From Microbulbifer sp. MI-G (lineage in GTDB: Bacteria > Pseudomonadota > Gammaproteobacteria > Pseudomonadales > Cellvibrionaceae), in the NCBI RefSeq assembly GCF_030440425.1, contig NZ_CP098023.1, forward strand, positions 1 to 64,000: DNA of 64,000 nt, read 5' to 3'. The position numbers and the translations under genes are program-made. The notes beneath the pieces were generated by a model. It made no database searches. It was given only the letters and a program-made list of their open reading frames with translations, and had not been told where the DNA came from. Shown here piece by piece: positions 10,560-19,308 of this stretch. How positions within the stretch are numbered: the stretch's first letter is position 1; each line of letters begins with the position of its first letter.

Positions 10560-11069
10560 ATGAAAATGGGAAAGTTAACATTTTTCGCCGGTAAAATGGG
10601 AGCGGGTAAATCTACCAAATCCTTCGATATTTCCAGGCGAAGCAATGCCGTGTGGATTTCGGAAGATGAGTGGTTAGCATCTGTGTATCCAAATCGGATT
10701 TCTACACTGGATGACTATATACACTATTCAAGCACACTCAAGCCACAGATCAAGAAGCTGGTTCAGACCATCTTGCAAACAGGCACGGACGTTGTCATGG
10801 ACTACCCAGCGAATACTGTTGCCCAGAGAGACTGGTTCAAAAGTATTTTTTCAGAGATAGAGGCTCCCCATGAGCTGGTCTACATCGATTTACCAGATGC
10901 CGTTTGTCTAAAGCAAATAGCGAAACGACGAACGGAAAACCCGGAGAGAGCGAAAACAGATACAATTGAAATGTTTGAGGCAGTCACAAAACACTTTGTT
11001 GAACCTTCCTCCTTGGAAGGGTTTAATATGGTCACGATCAAGTACAATCAGGCAGGCTCCTCAAGGTAG
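10560..11069 (+). CDS. P-loop ATPase/kinase of AAA_33 type
   Basis: The product is 169 residues and begins MKMGKLTFFAGKMGAGKST, with the P-loop GKMGAGKS at about residues 11-18. WISEDEWLASVYP follows and resembles the catalytic/substrate-loop Asp-Glu region of small kinases. VVMDYPANTVAQRDW is Walker B-like, and LKQIAKRRTENPERA is arginine-rich like the lid of adenylate-kinase-type folds. This architecture is seen in chloramphenicol-phosphotransferase-like and zeta-like kinases, but the substrate is unknown. No partner gene overlaps it. ATG 10566 is an alternative start two codons in, and neither start has a strong ribosome binding site. Confidence 0.75.
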   Translation: MKMGKLTFFAGKMGAGKSTKSFDISRRSNAVWISEDEWLASVYPNRISTLDDYIHYSSTLKPQIKKLVQTILQTGTDVVMDYPANTVAQRDWFKSIFSEIEAPHELVYIDLPDAVCLKQIAKRRTENPERAKTDTIEMFEAVTKHFVEPSSLEGFNMVTIKYNQAGSSR

Positions 11070-11105
11070 CGCACATAGTGGCCAAAGCCAGATGTTAAAT
11101 TTCAT

Positions 11106-11195
11106 ATGGCTATTGAGCTAAAAATCATAGTAGGTATCGCGATAATATTGGGGATATCTGCTGTTACTTTGAATTATTATTTCCTTCTTGTATGA
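11106..11195 (+). CDS. Possible single-helix hydrophobic micropeptide
   Basis: ATG 11106 to TGA 11193-11195 encodes 29 residues: a short MAIELK head, about 17 strongly hydrophobic residues (IIVGIAIILGISAVTL) and a YYFLLV tail. It could be a membrane micropeptide. There is no good ribosome binding site before the ATG, so translation is uncertain. Small hydrophobic peptides of this length occur as type I toxins or as regulators of membrane proteins, but nothing here shows either role. Confidence 0.25.
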   Translation: MAIELKIIVGIAIILGISAVTLNYYFLLV

Positions 11196-11629
11196 GAGTG
11201 GGAATCTTGGATGTTCATTCTTTACATTCTGGCTCCGATGCTAATGTATCGTATAAAGAACGGACGGCGTATTATGCATTTACCAATGCACAATCACCCA
11301 GTTAAGAGATATATGAGAGCTGACTTTTACCATGCCAACTGTAATCAAGACGATACACTTATATGGAGGAAATATTACGATTTCAGACTCTGCGGTAATC
11401 GTTGAACTCAAATGAAAGTATGATATTCGTTGAATCAACGTTTAACAAAGTCAGGTAACACCGTTCGCATAAAACATAGGCAGGACACCCAACACATTGT
11501 TTAGCTTGCTGATAGAATATCGGTTATTAAGGAAAGGAAAGACGCTCTATAAACAAATATAGATTTGAAGAAGAGCAATATATCATTCCTCATTACGTAA
11601 ACGGATTTGGCTTGAATATTTAGGTAACT
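11196..11629. other. AT-rich intergenic stretch
   Basis: These 434 bases contain one weak 64-codon frame (11211-11405, Met/His/Tyr-rich, poor start signal) that I do not regard as a supported gene. The rest is AT-rich without a strong hairpin. It separates the P-loop protein from the membrane protein at 11630 and probably includes the latter's promoter. Confidence 0.4.
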
Positions 11630-12397
11630 ATGACTATCACACTGAAATCTATCGGGTTATTTGGAGTTCTACTTTTTGGGACTCTATTTACTATTACATT
11701 CGTGTCACCCGAGGTTATAGAAGAATCGACAAAAGGTTTCGTGAAATACCAGATTGAGAAGGAAGTTCGACAAAAGCAACAACATTTAAGCGGGTCTACC
11801 GTTGCAAGCAAAGCGTTGGATATTGCTGAAAAGCTGGGAGTAGAGTCAGAGCAAATCCAACTGAATCTTGATAATAATCTGCCAGAAAAGATTGCAAGTG
11901 TCATCGCTTCTATGTGTGGTTATGATTGTGAGCGAAAAAAAGTCTTGGCCCAGTCAATAACACTTGGATATCTTGATCGGCTAAAAAGCATTAAAATCGC
12001 CCAGGATACTCTCGGTGATCTCATAAAGGGAAAATATATAGAAATAGTCAGCAATTTAAAATTTGATCTCCGTGTATTTCTCGGAACAAATTTCTTGATG
12101 TTTTTCATTCTGCTGGTCGTATCTCTTGCCAAGCCGAAAGCCGTAACTCACTTGTTCTTGCCAGGGATGCTCTTGGTTTTGGCTACAATCTTTTCGTCGG
12201 CCATCTATATATACGGTCAAGATTGGTTCTATACGATTCTATACAATGACTATATGGGCTTTGGTTACTTGGCGTATATTGCGGTCATATTTGGCATTCT
12301 GGTTGATATCGTGCTTAATAAAGCACGAGTGACCACTGAGATCATAAACAGCATAGCCAATATGGTTGGTTCGGCATTTTCGACGCTTCCGTGCTAG
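11630..12397 (+). CDS. Multi-helix membrane protein of unknown function
   Basis: The product has 255 residues. A first hydrophobic helix at about 5-25 is an uncleaved anchor or signal. A charged, mostly helical domain of about 110 residues follows (QIEKEVRQKQQHLS onward). It contains CGYDCERKK, a CxxxC pair that could be a disulphide if periplasmic. At least three further helices lie at about 148-165, 172-192 and 208-230. I do not recognise the family. The start ATG follows an AT-rich leader with no strong ribosome binding site. It ends the accessory stretch, facing cadA across a strong hairpin. Confidence 0.7.
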   Translation: MTITLKSIGLFGVLLFGTLFTITFVSPEVIEESTKGFVKYQIEKEVRQKQQHLSGSTVASKALDIAEKLGVESEQIQLNLDNNLPEKIASVIASMCGYDCERKKVLAQSITLGYLDRLKSIKIAQDTLGDLIKGKYIEIVSNLKFDLRVFLGTNFLMFFILLVVSLAKPKAVTHLFLPGMLLVLATIFSSAIYIYGQDWFYTILYNDYMGFGYLAYIAVIFGILVDIVLNKARVTTEIINSIANMVGSAFSTLPC

Positions 12398-12469
12398 GGG
12401 CTGTTGTCGTTTCACAGGAGTAGCCACAGGAGGGCACAAGCCTGAGTAGTGACTTAATGGCCGAAGGGT

Positions 12470-12510
12470 AAACTGCATCCATCCTTGAGCCTACAGGATG
12501 AATGCAGTTT
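12470..12510. terminator. Strong convergent hairpin between 11630 gene and cadA
   Basis: AAACTGCATCCATCCT pairs with AGGATGAATGCAGTTT: a 16-base stem with one mismatch and a 9-base loop. It lies between the ends of two convergent genes. The flanking A and T runs in the stem itself (AAA at the start, TTT at the end) would serve as short U-tracts on both strands, so it fits a bidirectional terminator. Confidence 0.65.
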
Positions 12511-12556
12511 AAAGCAATTTACAGAGCTGAAGTTGTATACGAAGTCCCGCAGCAGG

Positions 12557-14734
12557 TCACTTGCGCATCAATCGTAATCCATTGAATACCACCAGCAGAC
12601 TGGTACCCATATCCGCAAACACCGCCATCCACATAGAGGCCTCTCCGGCAAAGGCGAGTACAAGGAATATCGCTTTGATGCCGAGGGCAAGAATGATATT
12701 TTGCCAAAGTATATGGGCTGTGGTGCGTGATAGGCGGATAAACCCGGCAATTTTGCCGAGGTTGTCATCCATCAGGGCAACATCGGCAGTTTCTATGGCG
12801 GTGTCTGTACCTGTAGCTCCCATGGCAAAGCCGATATCGGCGCGGGCCAGTGCCGGAGCATCATTAATGCCATCCCCGACCATGCCAACTCTTCCATGAC
12901 CGGCAAGAGACTCCACTTGTTGTAGCTTATCTTCAGGCAGGAGGTTGCCTTCGGCACGATCAATACCCACCTCGCGGGCGATAGCATCGGCGGTATGTTG
13001 GTTGTCACCGGTTAGCATCAAGGTTTTTACACCCAGCCCGTGGAGTTCCTCGATAGCTTGGCGGCTGGATTCTTTGACGGTGTCGGCTACCGCGAATAAG
13101 GCGATCACGCCGGATTCTCCCACCAGCATCACGACCGTTTTTCCCTGGGATTCCAGTTTACCCAATAGAAGCTCCAGCTCTGGACTGCAGACCTTCAGCT
13201 CCTCTACCAAACGATGATTGCCCAGAAAGTACCCTTTACCGGCGATTTCACCGCGGACCCCACGGCCGGCCAGGGCTTCGAAAGTCTCGACTTCCTCCAG
13301 ATTCGATTTTTTCACGTTGAGATATTCTGCAATGGCTTTAGAAACCGGGTGATCGGAACGGGAGGCCAGGCTGGCAGTCATTACCTTGACTTTATCGACC
13401 TGTGTTCCGCACCAGGGCTCGAAGTCGGTCACTTCGGGTTTGCCGTGGGTAATGGTGCCGGTCTTGTCCAGTGCAATCCAGCGCAGGCGACGTCCTTGCT
13501 CGAGATAAGCGCCGCCCTTGATCAGGGTACCGTGACGGGTTGCGGCTGCAAGGCCGCTGACAATCGTAACGGGGGTTGCGATTACCAGGGCGCAGGGGCA
13601 GGCGATAACCAGTAATACCAGTGCCCTGTATATCCACTCCATCCAGGCGCCGCCAAAAAAGAGCGGGGGAAGTAGTGCAGTAGCCAATGCTACGGCAAAT
13701 ACCAGGGGTGTATACCAGTGGGCAAACTGGTCGACAAGCCGCTGTGTCGGTGCGCGACTTCCCTGGGCCTCCTCTACCGCATGAATTATCCGGGCCAGTA
13801 CGGCATCATTGGCAGCTGCGGTTACTTTGTATTCAAGCGCGCCAGATTCATTAATAGTGCCGGCAAAAAGTTCATCGCCAGCTGTCTTGTCTACGGGCAG
13901 GCTCTCTCCAGTAATAGGGGCCTGATTAACGGCAGAGTTGCCTTTTATCACCTCCCCATCAAGGGCGATACGTTCGCCAGGCCTGACTCTGACAATGGCT
14001 CCCAAAGGGACTTGCTTCGCGTCGGTTTCATGCCAATGCCCATCTTCCTGGCGCATAGTGGCTGTTTCCGGGGTTAAATTCAGTAGTTCCCGGATGGCAT
14101 TTCTGGCGCGGTCCAATGACTTGGCTTCAATCAGCTCCGCCAGGGTAAATAGCACCATTACCATGGCGGCTTCCGGCCAGTGGCCAATCAATATGGCACC
14201 AGTAACCGCAATCGACATCAGGGCATTCATGTTCAGATTGAGGTTCTTAAGCGCTATCCATCCCTTTTTGTAGGTGGAGAGGCCGCCGCCTGCGATGGCA
14301 ACCAAAGCCAGAACAAATACCGGCCAGGTATTGCCCCCTTGCAGCCAATACACCAGTTCTGATGCCAGAGCGGCTATGGCTGCAGCGCCAAGTAACCACC
14401 AATTGGCTTTGGCTGCTGGAGGGGCGCCCTCGGTATCCTCCCAGGTGGCCAGCCTGGCATCCAGGTCGAGTGGCGCAAGTACATCCAGGATCGACTGCTC
14501 CATGCCGGGTTTGTGGCCGACAGTCAGGATTCGCTGTACCAGGTTGAAGTCGAGCCTGTAGATCCCCTGAATGTTGGATAGCTTGGCGCGTATCAGGCTT
14601 TCTTCGGTGGGGCAGTCCATCTTGCCAATGGAGAACAGGGAGGTCTCTCCGTCTGGATTGACGGTATTATTACTCGGCTGTTGAAGTGGTTCTTTGGGCT
14701 TTTCACAACCACAACCTGTATCGCGCTTTTCCAT
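12557..14734 (-). CDS. cadA: Cd/Zn/Pb-exporting P1B-type ATPase
   Basis: This inner-membrane pump couples ATP hydrolysis to export of divalent soft metals. It has 725 residues. An N-terminal Cys/His-poor leader with CGCEKP is followed by a heavy-metal domain with GKMDCPTEE near residue 38, a single-Cys form with an acidic residue typical of Zn/Cd/Pb pumps. The TGES actuator motif is at 275-278, the transmembrane CPC at 379-381, the phosphorylated DKTGT at 423-427 and the SDHP nucleotide-site motif downstream. GDGINDAP starts at 620. The CPC motif and the adjacent divergent cadR make cadmium/zinc/lead the expected substrates. A MerR-type promoter drives it from 14800. Confidence 0.95.
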   Translation of the reverse strand: MEKRDTGCGCEKPKEPLQQPSNNTVNPDGETSLFSIGKMDCPTEESLIRAKLSNIQGIYRLDFNLVQRILTVGHKPGMEQSILDVLAPLDLDARLATWEDTEGAPPAAKANWWLLGAAAIAALASELVYWLQGGNTWPVFVLALVAIAGGGLSTYKKGWIALKNLNLNMNALMSIAVTGAILIGHWPEAAMVMVLFTLAELIEAKSLDRARNAIRELLNLTPETATMRQEDGHWHETDAKQVPLGAIVRVRPGERIALDGEVIKGNSAVNQAPITGESLPVDKTAGDELFAGTINESGALEYKVTAAANDAVLARIIHAVEEAQGSRAPTQRLVDQFAHWYTPLVFAVALATALLPPLFFGGAWMEWIYRALVLLVIACPCALVIATPVTIVSGLAAATRHGTLIKGGAYLEQGRRLRWIALDKTGTITHGKPEVTDFEPWCGTQVDKVKVMTASLASRSDHPVSKAIAEYLNVKKSNLEEVETFEALAGRGVRGEIAGKGYFLGNHRLVEELKVCSPELELLLGKLESQGKTVVMLVGESGVIALFAVADTVKESSRQAIEELHGLGVKTLMLTGDNQHTADAIAREVGIDRAEGNLLPEDKLQQVESLAGHGRVGMVGDGINDAPALARADIGFAMGATGTDTAIETADVALMDDNLGKIAGFIRLSRTTAHILWQNIILALGIKAIFLVLAFAGEASMWMAVFADMGTSLLVVFNGLRLMRK

Positions 14735-14769
14735 GGTCCACTCTTGGATAGCTCATAGGGTGAGCCAGT

Positions 14770-14800
14770 ATTACAATCCCTCTAGTAACTATAGAGTCAA
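14770..14800 (-). promoter_or_regulatory. CadR-type promoter and operator for cadA
   Basis: Reading toward cadA, TTGACT (14800-14795) and TGTAAT (14775-14770) are separated by 19 bases. That over-long spacer is the hallmark of promoters activated by MerR-family regulators. The spacer holds a dyad (CTATAG...CTAGAGG). Binding of metal-loaded CadR would twist the DNA and align the two hexamers. The ribosome binding site of cadR (AAGGGGA) overlaps the outer edge of the site, so cadR may also be affected. Confidence 0.82.
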
Positions 14801-14812
14801 GGGGATACCTGC

Positions 14813-15241
14813 ATGTCCTACAGGATTGGCGAAGCCGCCAGGCGGGTCGGCTGTAAAGTGGAAACTGTGCGTTATTACGAACAGGTGGGTTTGCTGCCTG
14901 AACCCGCGCGAACCGAGGGGAATTTCCGGCTTTATTCCGAGGCTCATCTGGAGCAATTACGCTTTATTCGCCACTGCCGTTCATTGAATATACCGCTGGA
15001 AGATATCCGAAACCTGCTCGAACTCAAGATGCGACCAAGCGAGAACTGCGCGGAAATCAATGAGCTGGTTGATGAACATATCCGTCGGGTTGAGGAGCAG
15101 ATGGATCTGCTGGTACAACTTCGACAAAGTCTGCAGGAACTGCGAGATCAATGTATCGGCCCGGAAGCAACCGGTACCTGTGAGATCATTAGGAGGCTTA
15201 GCAACTGCAAATGCCATGGTGAGGCAGATTCCAAAGTTTGA
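14813..15241 (+). CDS. cadR: MerR-family cadmium/lead-responsive regulator CadR
   Basis: The 142-residue regulator has the MerR N-terminal winged helix YRIGEAARRVGCKVETVRYY, a coiled dimerisation helix and a C-terminal metal-binding segment. Cys residues at about 78 (SENCAEI), 113 (DQCIGP), 122 (GTCEIIRRL) and 131-133 (NCKC) match the CadR/PbrR pattern, in which three cysteines bind Cd or Pb. It is divergent from cadA across 78 bases. AAGGGGA precedes the ATG. It probably activates cadA and controls its own expression. Confidence 0.93.
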   Translation: MSYRIGEAARRVGCKVETVRYYEQVGLLPEPARTEGNFRLYSEAHLEQLRFIRHCRSLNIPLEDIRNLLELKMRPSENCAEINELVDEHIRRVEEQMDLLVQLRQSLQELRDQCIGPEATGTCEIIRRLSNCKCHGEADSKV

Positions 15242-15339
15242 AGGACTGCATATACGGTAATCTCTGCTATTGAGGTTCACAACAGAGACCTCTTCTATCA
15301 AAATTGCCTCAAGCGTGGGATACCTTACTGTAGCCAGAA

Positions 15340-15711
15340 GTGTTCCAGATCTGGGCAGTTGAGCGAGTATTTTTCTTGGGCACGCTTCGTATCACCTCCA
15401 CAATATTCTTTGTTATCGGCCTGACCCTCGCTATCTGGGCTTTCTTTGCGGAGCCAAATAGTTTCAGGATAAGAGAGCAGGCGATATCGATCGATTCCTG
15501 GCCAAGCGCCTGTAACAACAAGAAGGTGGCCATCCTTGCTGATTTGCATGTGGGTTCTCCGTATAAGGGGATTGATAGCCTTCGGTGGATAGTTGATAAG
15601 GTAAATGCGCGTCTGCCGGATTTGATTTTGTTACCAGGGGATTTTGTTATACAGGGGGTTGCAGGTGCGAAGGCTCAGCAAAGAGTGAGGCGGTGGGGCA
15701 TTCCCCAATAA
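15340..15711 (+). pseudogene. Truncated membrane-anchored metallophosphoesterase
   Basis: The GTG start at 15340 opens 123 codons. A hydrophobic helix (ITSTIFFVIGLTLAIWAFF) is followed by the calcineurin-like start VAILADLHVGSPYKGIDSL and DLILLPGDFVIQGV, the first two metal-binding blocks (DLH, GDF). After VIQGV the frame turns into unrelated KAQQRVRRWGIPQ and stops. The GNHD and GHTHGG blocks needed for activity are missing, and intact relatives are about 270-300 residues. I see only faint traces in the roughly 275 bases downstream (a RYTIVTKKGGERYAR-like frame near 15810). A deletion most likely removed the rest. Confidence 0.7.
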
Positions 15712-15975
15712 CGAATAACCGGAGCACCCTGGCGTTGTAGGCTGGCCATAGTTTTCTGCTCAGCCTCTCCCAGACGTTACATCACTCTCCAGGGAACAAT
15801 TTCCCGGTACACTATTGTCACCAAGAAAGGCGGTGAGAGATATGCTCGTTTAAATAACTGGGTATTGATCAGCGAAAGCGCCTCTGCCAACTGAACTGTG
15901 ATCTTTCCATAGAGGCCAATACCTGCCCGGATAAAGCATGGATGTCTGTCTCCCAATTACAGGTGGCCCATCAGG

Positions 15976-16008
15976 CCGGACAACGGTTATCCATTAAACG
16001 TTGTCCGG
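15976..16008. terminator. Perfect hairpin over the sco stop codon
   Basis: CCGGACAACG and CGTTGTCCGG form a perfect 10-base stem with a 13-base loop that contains the stop codon of the sco gene (minus strand). There is no T-run after it. It could terminate or stabilise the end of the oxidase cluster transcript. Confidence 0.4.
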
Positions 16009-16658
16009 ATCGAGCCATAGGTCAGCTTCATTTTGGATGGATCAAGCGGGGCCTTAAAAAAGGCATGGTAGTGCCCCAGGGGGTTGATAAGCACCACCTG
16101 GGAGCCATGATCCACGGTGTAGTTGTCGTCTTCCAGTACTACTTTATTAAAGGGGACATTGAGTTGGCTGGCAAAACGTTTGATCTCGATAAAATCCCCG
16201 GTAACACCACGAAAATCCTTGTTAAAGTAGTTGACATATTGGTGTAACACCTCTGGCTTGTCCCGGCTGGGATCAACAGTGACAAGCAGAATATCCGTGT
16301 CCGCACGGGCAGTTTCGTCGAGCATTTGATAAAAGCGGTTCAGGGTAGACAGGGTCGTGGGGCAGATATCAGGACAATGGGTAAAACCAAAGAACACCAG
16401 TGTCCAACGCCCGGTGAGGTTTTCGGTATGCCATGTATCACCGGTATCAGAAATCAGGCGGAAGTTATCAATAATGCGTGCCCGCTGTAGCTTTACCGTA
16501 CCATTCAAACGCAGCTCTGAATCGCTGATCACCCGCGGTTGATTCAGTTTGTGCAAAAAGCCCGCCAGAACCGCTACTATAAACAGCACCAGAATAGCAA
16601 CCGTGATCCAGATACCGCGTTTTTGCCGAGCAGTAGCTTCCCCTATGGTGTTTTTCAT
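15987..16658 (-). CDS. SCO1/SenC family copper chaperone
   Basis: Sco proteins deliver copper to the CuA site of cytochrome oxidase subunit II. The 223-residue protein has an N-terminal transmembrane anchor (about 15-36) and a thioredoxin fold with copper ligands C95 and C99 in CPDIC and H184 in VDHGSQ. The length and all three ligands agree with the family. It is the last gene of the cluster, 4 bases downstream of ctaB, so it is almost certainly co-transcribed. Confidence 0.93.
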   Translation of the reverse strand: MKNTIGEATARQKRGIWITVAILVLFIVAVLAGFLHKLNQPRVISDSELRLNGTVKLQRARIIDNFRLISDTGDTWHTENLTGRWTLVFFGFTHCPDICPTTLSTLNRFYQMLDETARADTDILLVTVDPSRDKPEVLHQYVNYFNKDFRGVTGDFIEIKRFASQLNVPFNKVVLEDDNYTVDHGSQVVLINPLGHYHAFFKAPLDPSKMKLTYGSIRTTFNG

Positions 16659-16662
16659 TGGC

Positions 16663-17556
16663 TTATACCGCTATCAGGTAGTGATCCAGTAACATAATGC
16701 AAAAGAGCGCCATTAAATAAATAATGGAATATTTGAAGGTTTCCATACCGGCGTTGGGATCACGGCCCCGCAGCATGGCAATACTCCAGTAGAAAAAGCC
16801 CAGGCCCAGAACAACCGCCCCGAGCAGGTAGAGCCAGCCAAGCATGGCCGTGGCAAACGGCAGTAAACTCACAGCGAACAGAATAAAGGTATACAGCAGG
16901 ATATGCAGGTTGGTGTAAGCGACGCCGTGGGTGACCGGCAGCATGGGTACATCGGCACGGGCGTAATCCTCCTTGCGGTGCACAGCCAGCGCCCAGAAAT
17001 GTGGTGGGGTCCAGGCAAAGATAATCAGAACGAGCAACAGGGCATGCCCGTGGATTTCCCCTGTCACGGCTGTCCAGCCGAGTAGTGGTGGTGCTGCACC
17101 GGCCAGGCCCCCAATCACAATATTTTGCGGTGTGGCGCGCTTGAGAAACATTGTGTAAATCACCGCATACCCCAGAAGGGATACCAGGGTCAGCCAGGCA
17201 GTGAGTGCGTTGATAAAAAAGAGCAGTATTGACTGTCCGAGCAGCCCCAGCAACAGGGCAAAAAGGAGCGCCCTGCGTGGTTCCACTCTGCCTTTTGCTA
17301 TTGGCCGGTTGCTGGTGCGTGCCATTTTACTGTCAATATGCCGGTCAACCAGGTGATTCACTGCGGCAGCACTGCCGGCACAGAGCGCAATACCCAGGTT
17401 TCCCAGTAGCAGTACCTGCAGGGGAACCGGGCCCGGAACAGCCAGTAACATGCCGATCAGTGCGGTGAGAATCATCAACATCACCACCCGGGGCTTGGTG
17501 AGTTCATAGTAATCCCGCCAGCCGGAGCGCTGTATTGTCGCAGAGTGAATGGCCAT
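16663..17556 (-). CDS. ctaB: Protoheme IX farnesyltransferase (heme O synthase)
   Basis: This membrane enzyme transfers a farnesyl group to heme b to make heme O, the precursor of heme A. At 297 residues it has the usual length. Conserved aspartate-rich prenyltransferase motifs are present: [15 protein letters not shown] followed by NRPIAKG, and the later loop region with [17 protein letters not shown]. Multiple hydrophobic helices are seen. It lies between ctaA and sco in the oxidase cluster, and the gene is also named cyoE/cox10. Confidence 0.95.
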   Translation of the reverse strand: MAIHSATIQRSGWRDYYELTKPRVVMLMILTALIGMLLAVPGPVPLQVLLLGNLGIALCAGSAAAVNHLVDRHIDSKMARTSNRPIAKGRVEPRRALLFALLLGLLGQSILLFFINALTAWLTLVSLLGYAVIYTMFLKRATPQNIVIGGLAGAAPPLLGWTAVTGEIHGHALLLVLIIFAWTPPHFWALAVHRKEDYARADVPMLPVTHGVAYTNLHILLYTFILFAVSLLPFATAMLGWLYLLGAVVLGLGFFYWSIAMLRGRDPNAGMETFKYSIIYLMALFCIMLLDHYLIAV

Positions 17557-17567
17557 AATTCCGCCTG

Positions 17568-18650
17568 TTATTGTGTTTGTGTCAAGGCACTATTTACCTG
17601 GGTTGAATTCACCGGTCGGGTAACCTGTATGTGGTAGCAGAAGGTTATGATAACCAGCAGCAACAACGCTGCTCCGGCATTGTGTGCCACGGCAACCGGC
17701 AGGGGCAGGAACATCACCACATTGGCAATACCCAGGCCCACCTGTAAGAGCACCGCCCCGATCAGGACCAGGGCCCATGCCCGCGCTGCCGCACGCCAGG
17801 TCAGTACCGCCAGGCACAGCACCAGCAGTGTGACCAGCAAAGCGCCCAGGCGGTGGGTGAAATGGATTGCTGTGCGCGCATCGCTTTCGAGGGCGCCACC
17901 CAGGTAATTTGGTCCAATCTGCTGGGCGATATTGAAGCCCTCGCGGAAATCCGCCTGGGGCCACCACTGTCCCTGGCAGGTGGGAAAATCCACACAGGCC
18001 AGTGCCGCGTAGTTGGCACTGGTCCAGCCGCCCAGGGCGATCTGCAAGACGACCACCACGGCGGCCAACAGTGCCAGGGGCCGTAATTTCTGCAGGGCGA
18101 GGAATGCATGCAGGGGAACATACCGGCGCCGCTCGCGCATACGCTCGACAATCAGCCACAACATCGACAGTGTGGCCATACCCCCGAGCAGGTGGGCAGT
18201 CACCACTTGCGGCCACAGCTTTAACGTGACTGTCCACATTCCGAAGGCCGCCTGCAGCAGGATCAGGGCCATCAGAAACTGTGTCTGCTTAAACGTTCGC
18301 TGGCCGCGGCGGCGCCAGGCGAGACAGGTCAGGACTGCCACCAGCAATAACAGGGCGCCGGCAAAATAGCGATGCACCATCTCCGGCCAGGTTTTACTGA
18401 CATCCACTGGCGCATCGGGAAAAGCGCTGTTAGCTTCCTGAATCTCATGGCGCTCATCCGGCCAGGTTAAATGGCCATAGCAGCCGGGCCAGTCCGGGCA
18501 CCCCAATCCCGCGCCGACCAGCCGGGTAAAGGCGCCCAGAACAACCACCACAACGGCGAGGGCACAAGCGGCCAGAGCCAGTCTCAGTCGCCATCCTGTT
18601 TGCGGCTTTTGCCCGGCAATCGGTTGTATTTCTACTGCGCTACTGCTCAT
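17568..18650 (-). CDS. ctaA: Heme A synthase, COX15/CtaA family
   Basis: CtaA oxidises heme O to heme A in the membrane for the aa3-type oxidase. The 360-residue length and eight hydrophobic helices fit the proteobacterial type. The heme-ligand segments are recognisable: [19 protein letters not shown] near the start, [24 protein letters not shown] and [11 protein letters not shown]. The start overlaps the upstream gene's end by 11 bases, which suggests coupling. Reading proceeds into ctaB 11 bases later. Confidence 0.95.
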   Translation of the reverse strand: MSSSAVEIQPIAGQKPQTGWRLRLALAACALAVVVVVLGAFTRLVGAGLGCPDWPGCYGHLTWPDERHEIQEANSAFPDAPVDVSKTWPEMVHRYFAGALLLLVAVLTCLAWRRRGQRTFKQTQFLMALILLQAAFGMWTVTLKLWPQVVTAHLLGGMATLSMLWLIVERMRERRRYVPLHAFLALQKLRPLALLAAVVVVLQIALGGWTSANYAALACVDFPTCQGQWWPQADFREGFNIAQQIGPNYLGGALESDARTAIHFTHRLGALLVTLLVLCLAVLTWRAAARAWALVLIGAVLLQVGLGIANVVMFLPLPVAVAHNAGAALLLLVIITFCYHIQVTRPVNSTQVNSALTQTQ

Positions 18651-19308
18651 AGGAGTACTTCAACAAGCGTTTAATATCTTTCAACCATTGGTTTCCGCTA
18701 TGGTGATTGTCATATGCCATCATGGCGAAACCCTGCTGATCAATGAGTACCGCCCGGGTATCGGCAATATTTTGGTGGGCGGTCTGCTCCTGTAAGGTCC
18801 GCAGGCTCTCCCGATTCAACTGCAGTACCTTCAAGCGGGGATGCTCCTGGCGGAGTTTCTCTGTTTCATCGGCAGTCAGGGGTTCACCGGTGACCAGCAG
18901 TCGCTCTACACGGTTGGCTTTCTCGCCCAGGCGGATATGCACCTGTCGGCTGGTGTACAACAGTCTTTCGCATTCCTTGTCGCACGTCATATCACTCAGT
19001 ATTAAATAGCGCCATTTAGGGGTGTCTTTTTCGATCAGTGAAACTTCCTCTTCGCCCTGAATAAACGGCATCCGGGAGAGGTTGACAGGCGGTTGCAGCA
19101 GTTCGCCCTGATTCAGGGTGCTATTCGGCAGGCCCGTGCCCGTATAAAAAACGATATAGGCGGCAACGATGGGCAGTGCGACGGAAGCGACAATGGAGAT
19201 ACCCTGCAGTTTCATCCGTCTTGCGAAGCTTCTACCCTGGGAGCTGTGCCCGGAAAGAGGTACCCGGTCATTATTTTCCATGGTGAAAATCTCTCGATGT
19301 ACTGCCAT
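18640..19308 (-). CDS. Membrane-anchored CxxxC protein of oxidase cluster
   Basis: The 222-residue protein has a single N-terminal helix (about 35-58) and then a domain resembling a Sco/thioredoxin-like fold. YLILSDMTCDKECERLL carries a CxxxC pair placed as in Sco proteins, with VLIDQQGFAMMAYD near the C-terminus. The Sco-type VDHG histidine is not obvious. An ATG at 19281 (MENNDRV) with GAGA upstream is an alternative start. The ATG at 19308 directly follows the SURF1 stop (TAAATG). A similar gene sits between SURF1 and ctaA in many Pseudomonas-like genomes without an assigned function. I infer a role in copper or thiol handling for oxidase assembly. Confidence 0.8.
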   Translation of the reverse strand: MAVHREIFTMENNDRVPLSGHSSQGRSFARRMKLQGISIVASVALPIVAAYIVFYTGTGLPNSTLNQGELLQPPVNLSRMPFIQGEEEVSLIEKDTPKWRYLILSDMTCDKECERLLYTSRQVHIRLGEKANRVERLLVTGEPLTADETEKLRQEHPRLKVLQLNRESLRTLQEQTAHQNIADTRAVLIDQQGFAMMAYDNHHSGNQWLKDIKRLLKYSYEQ

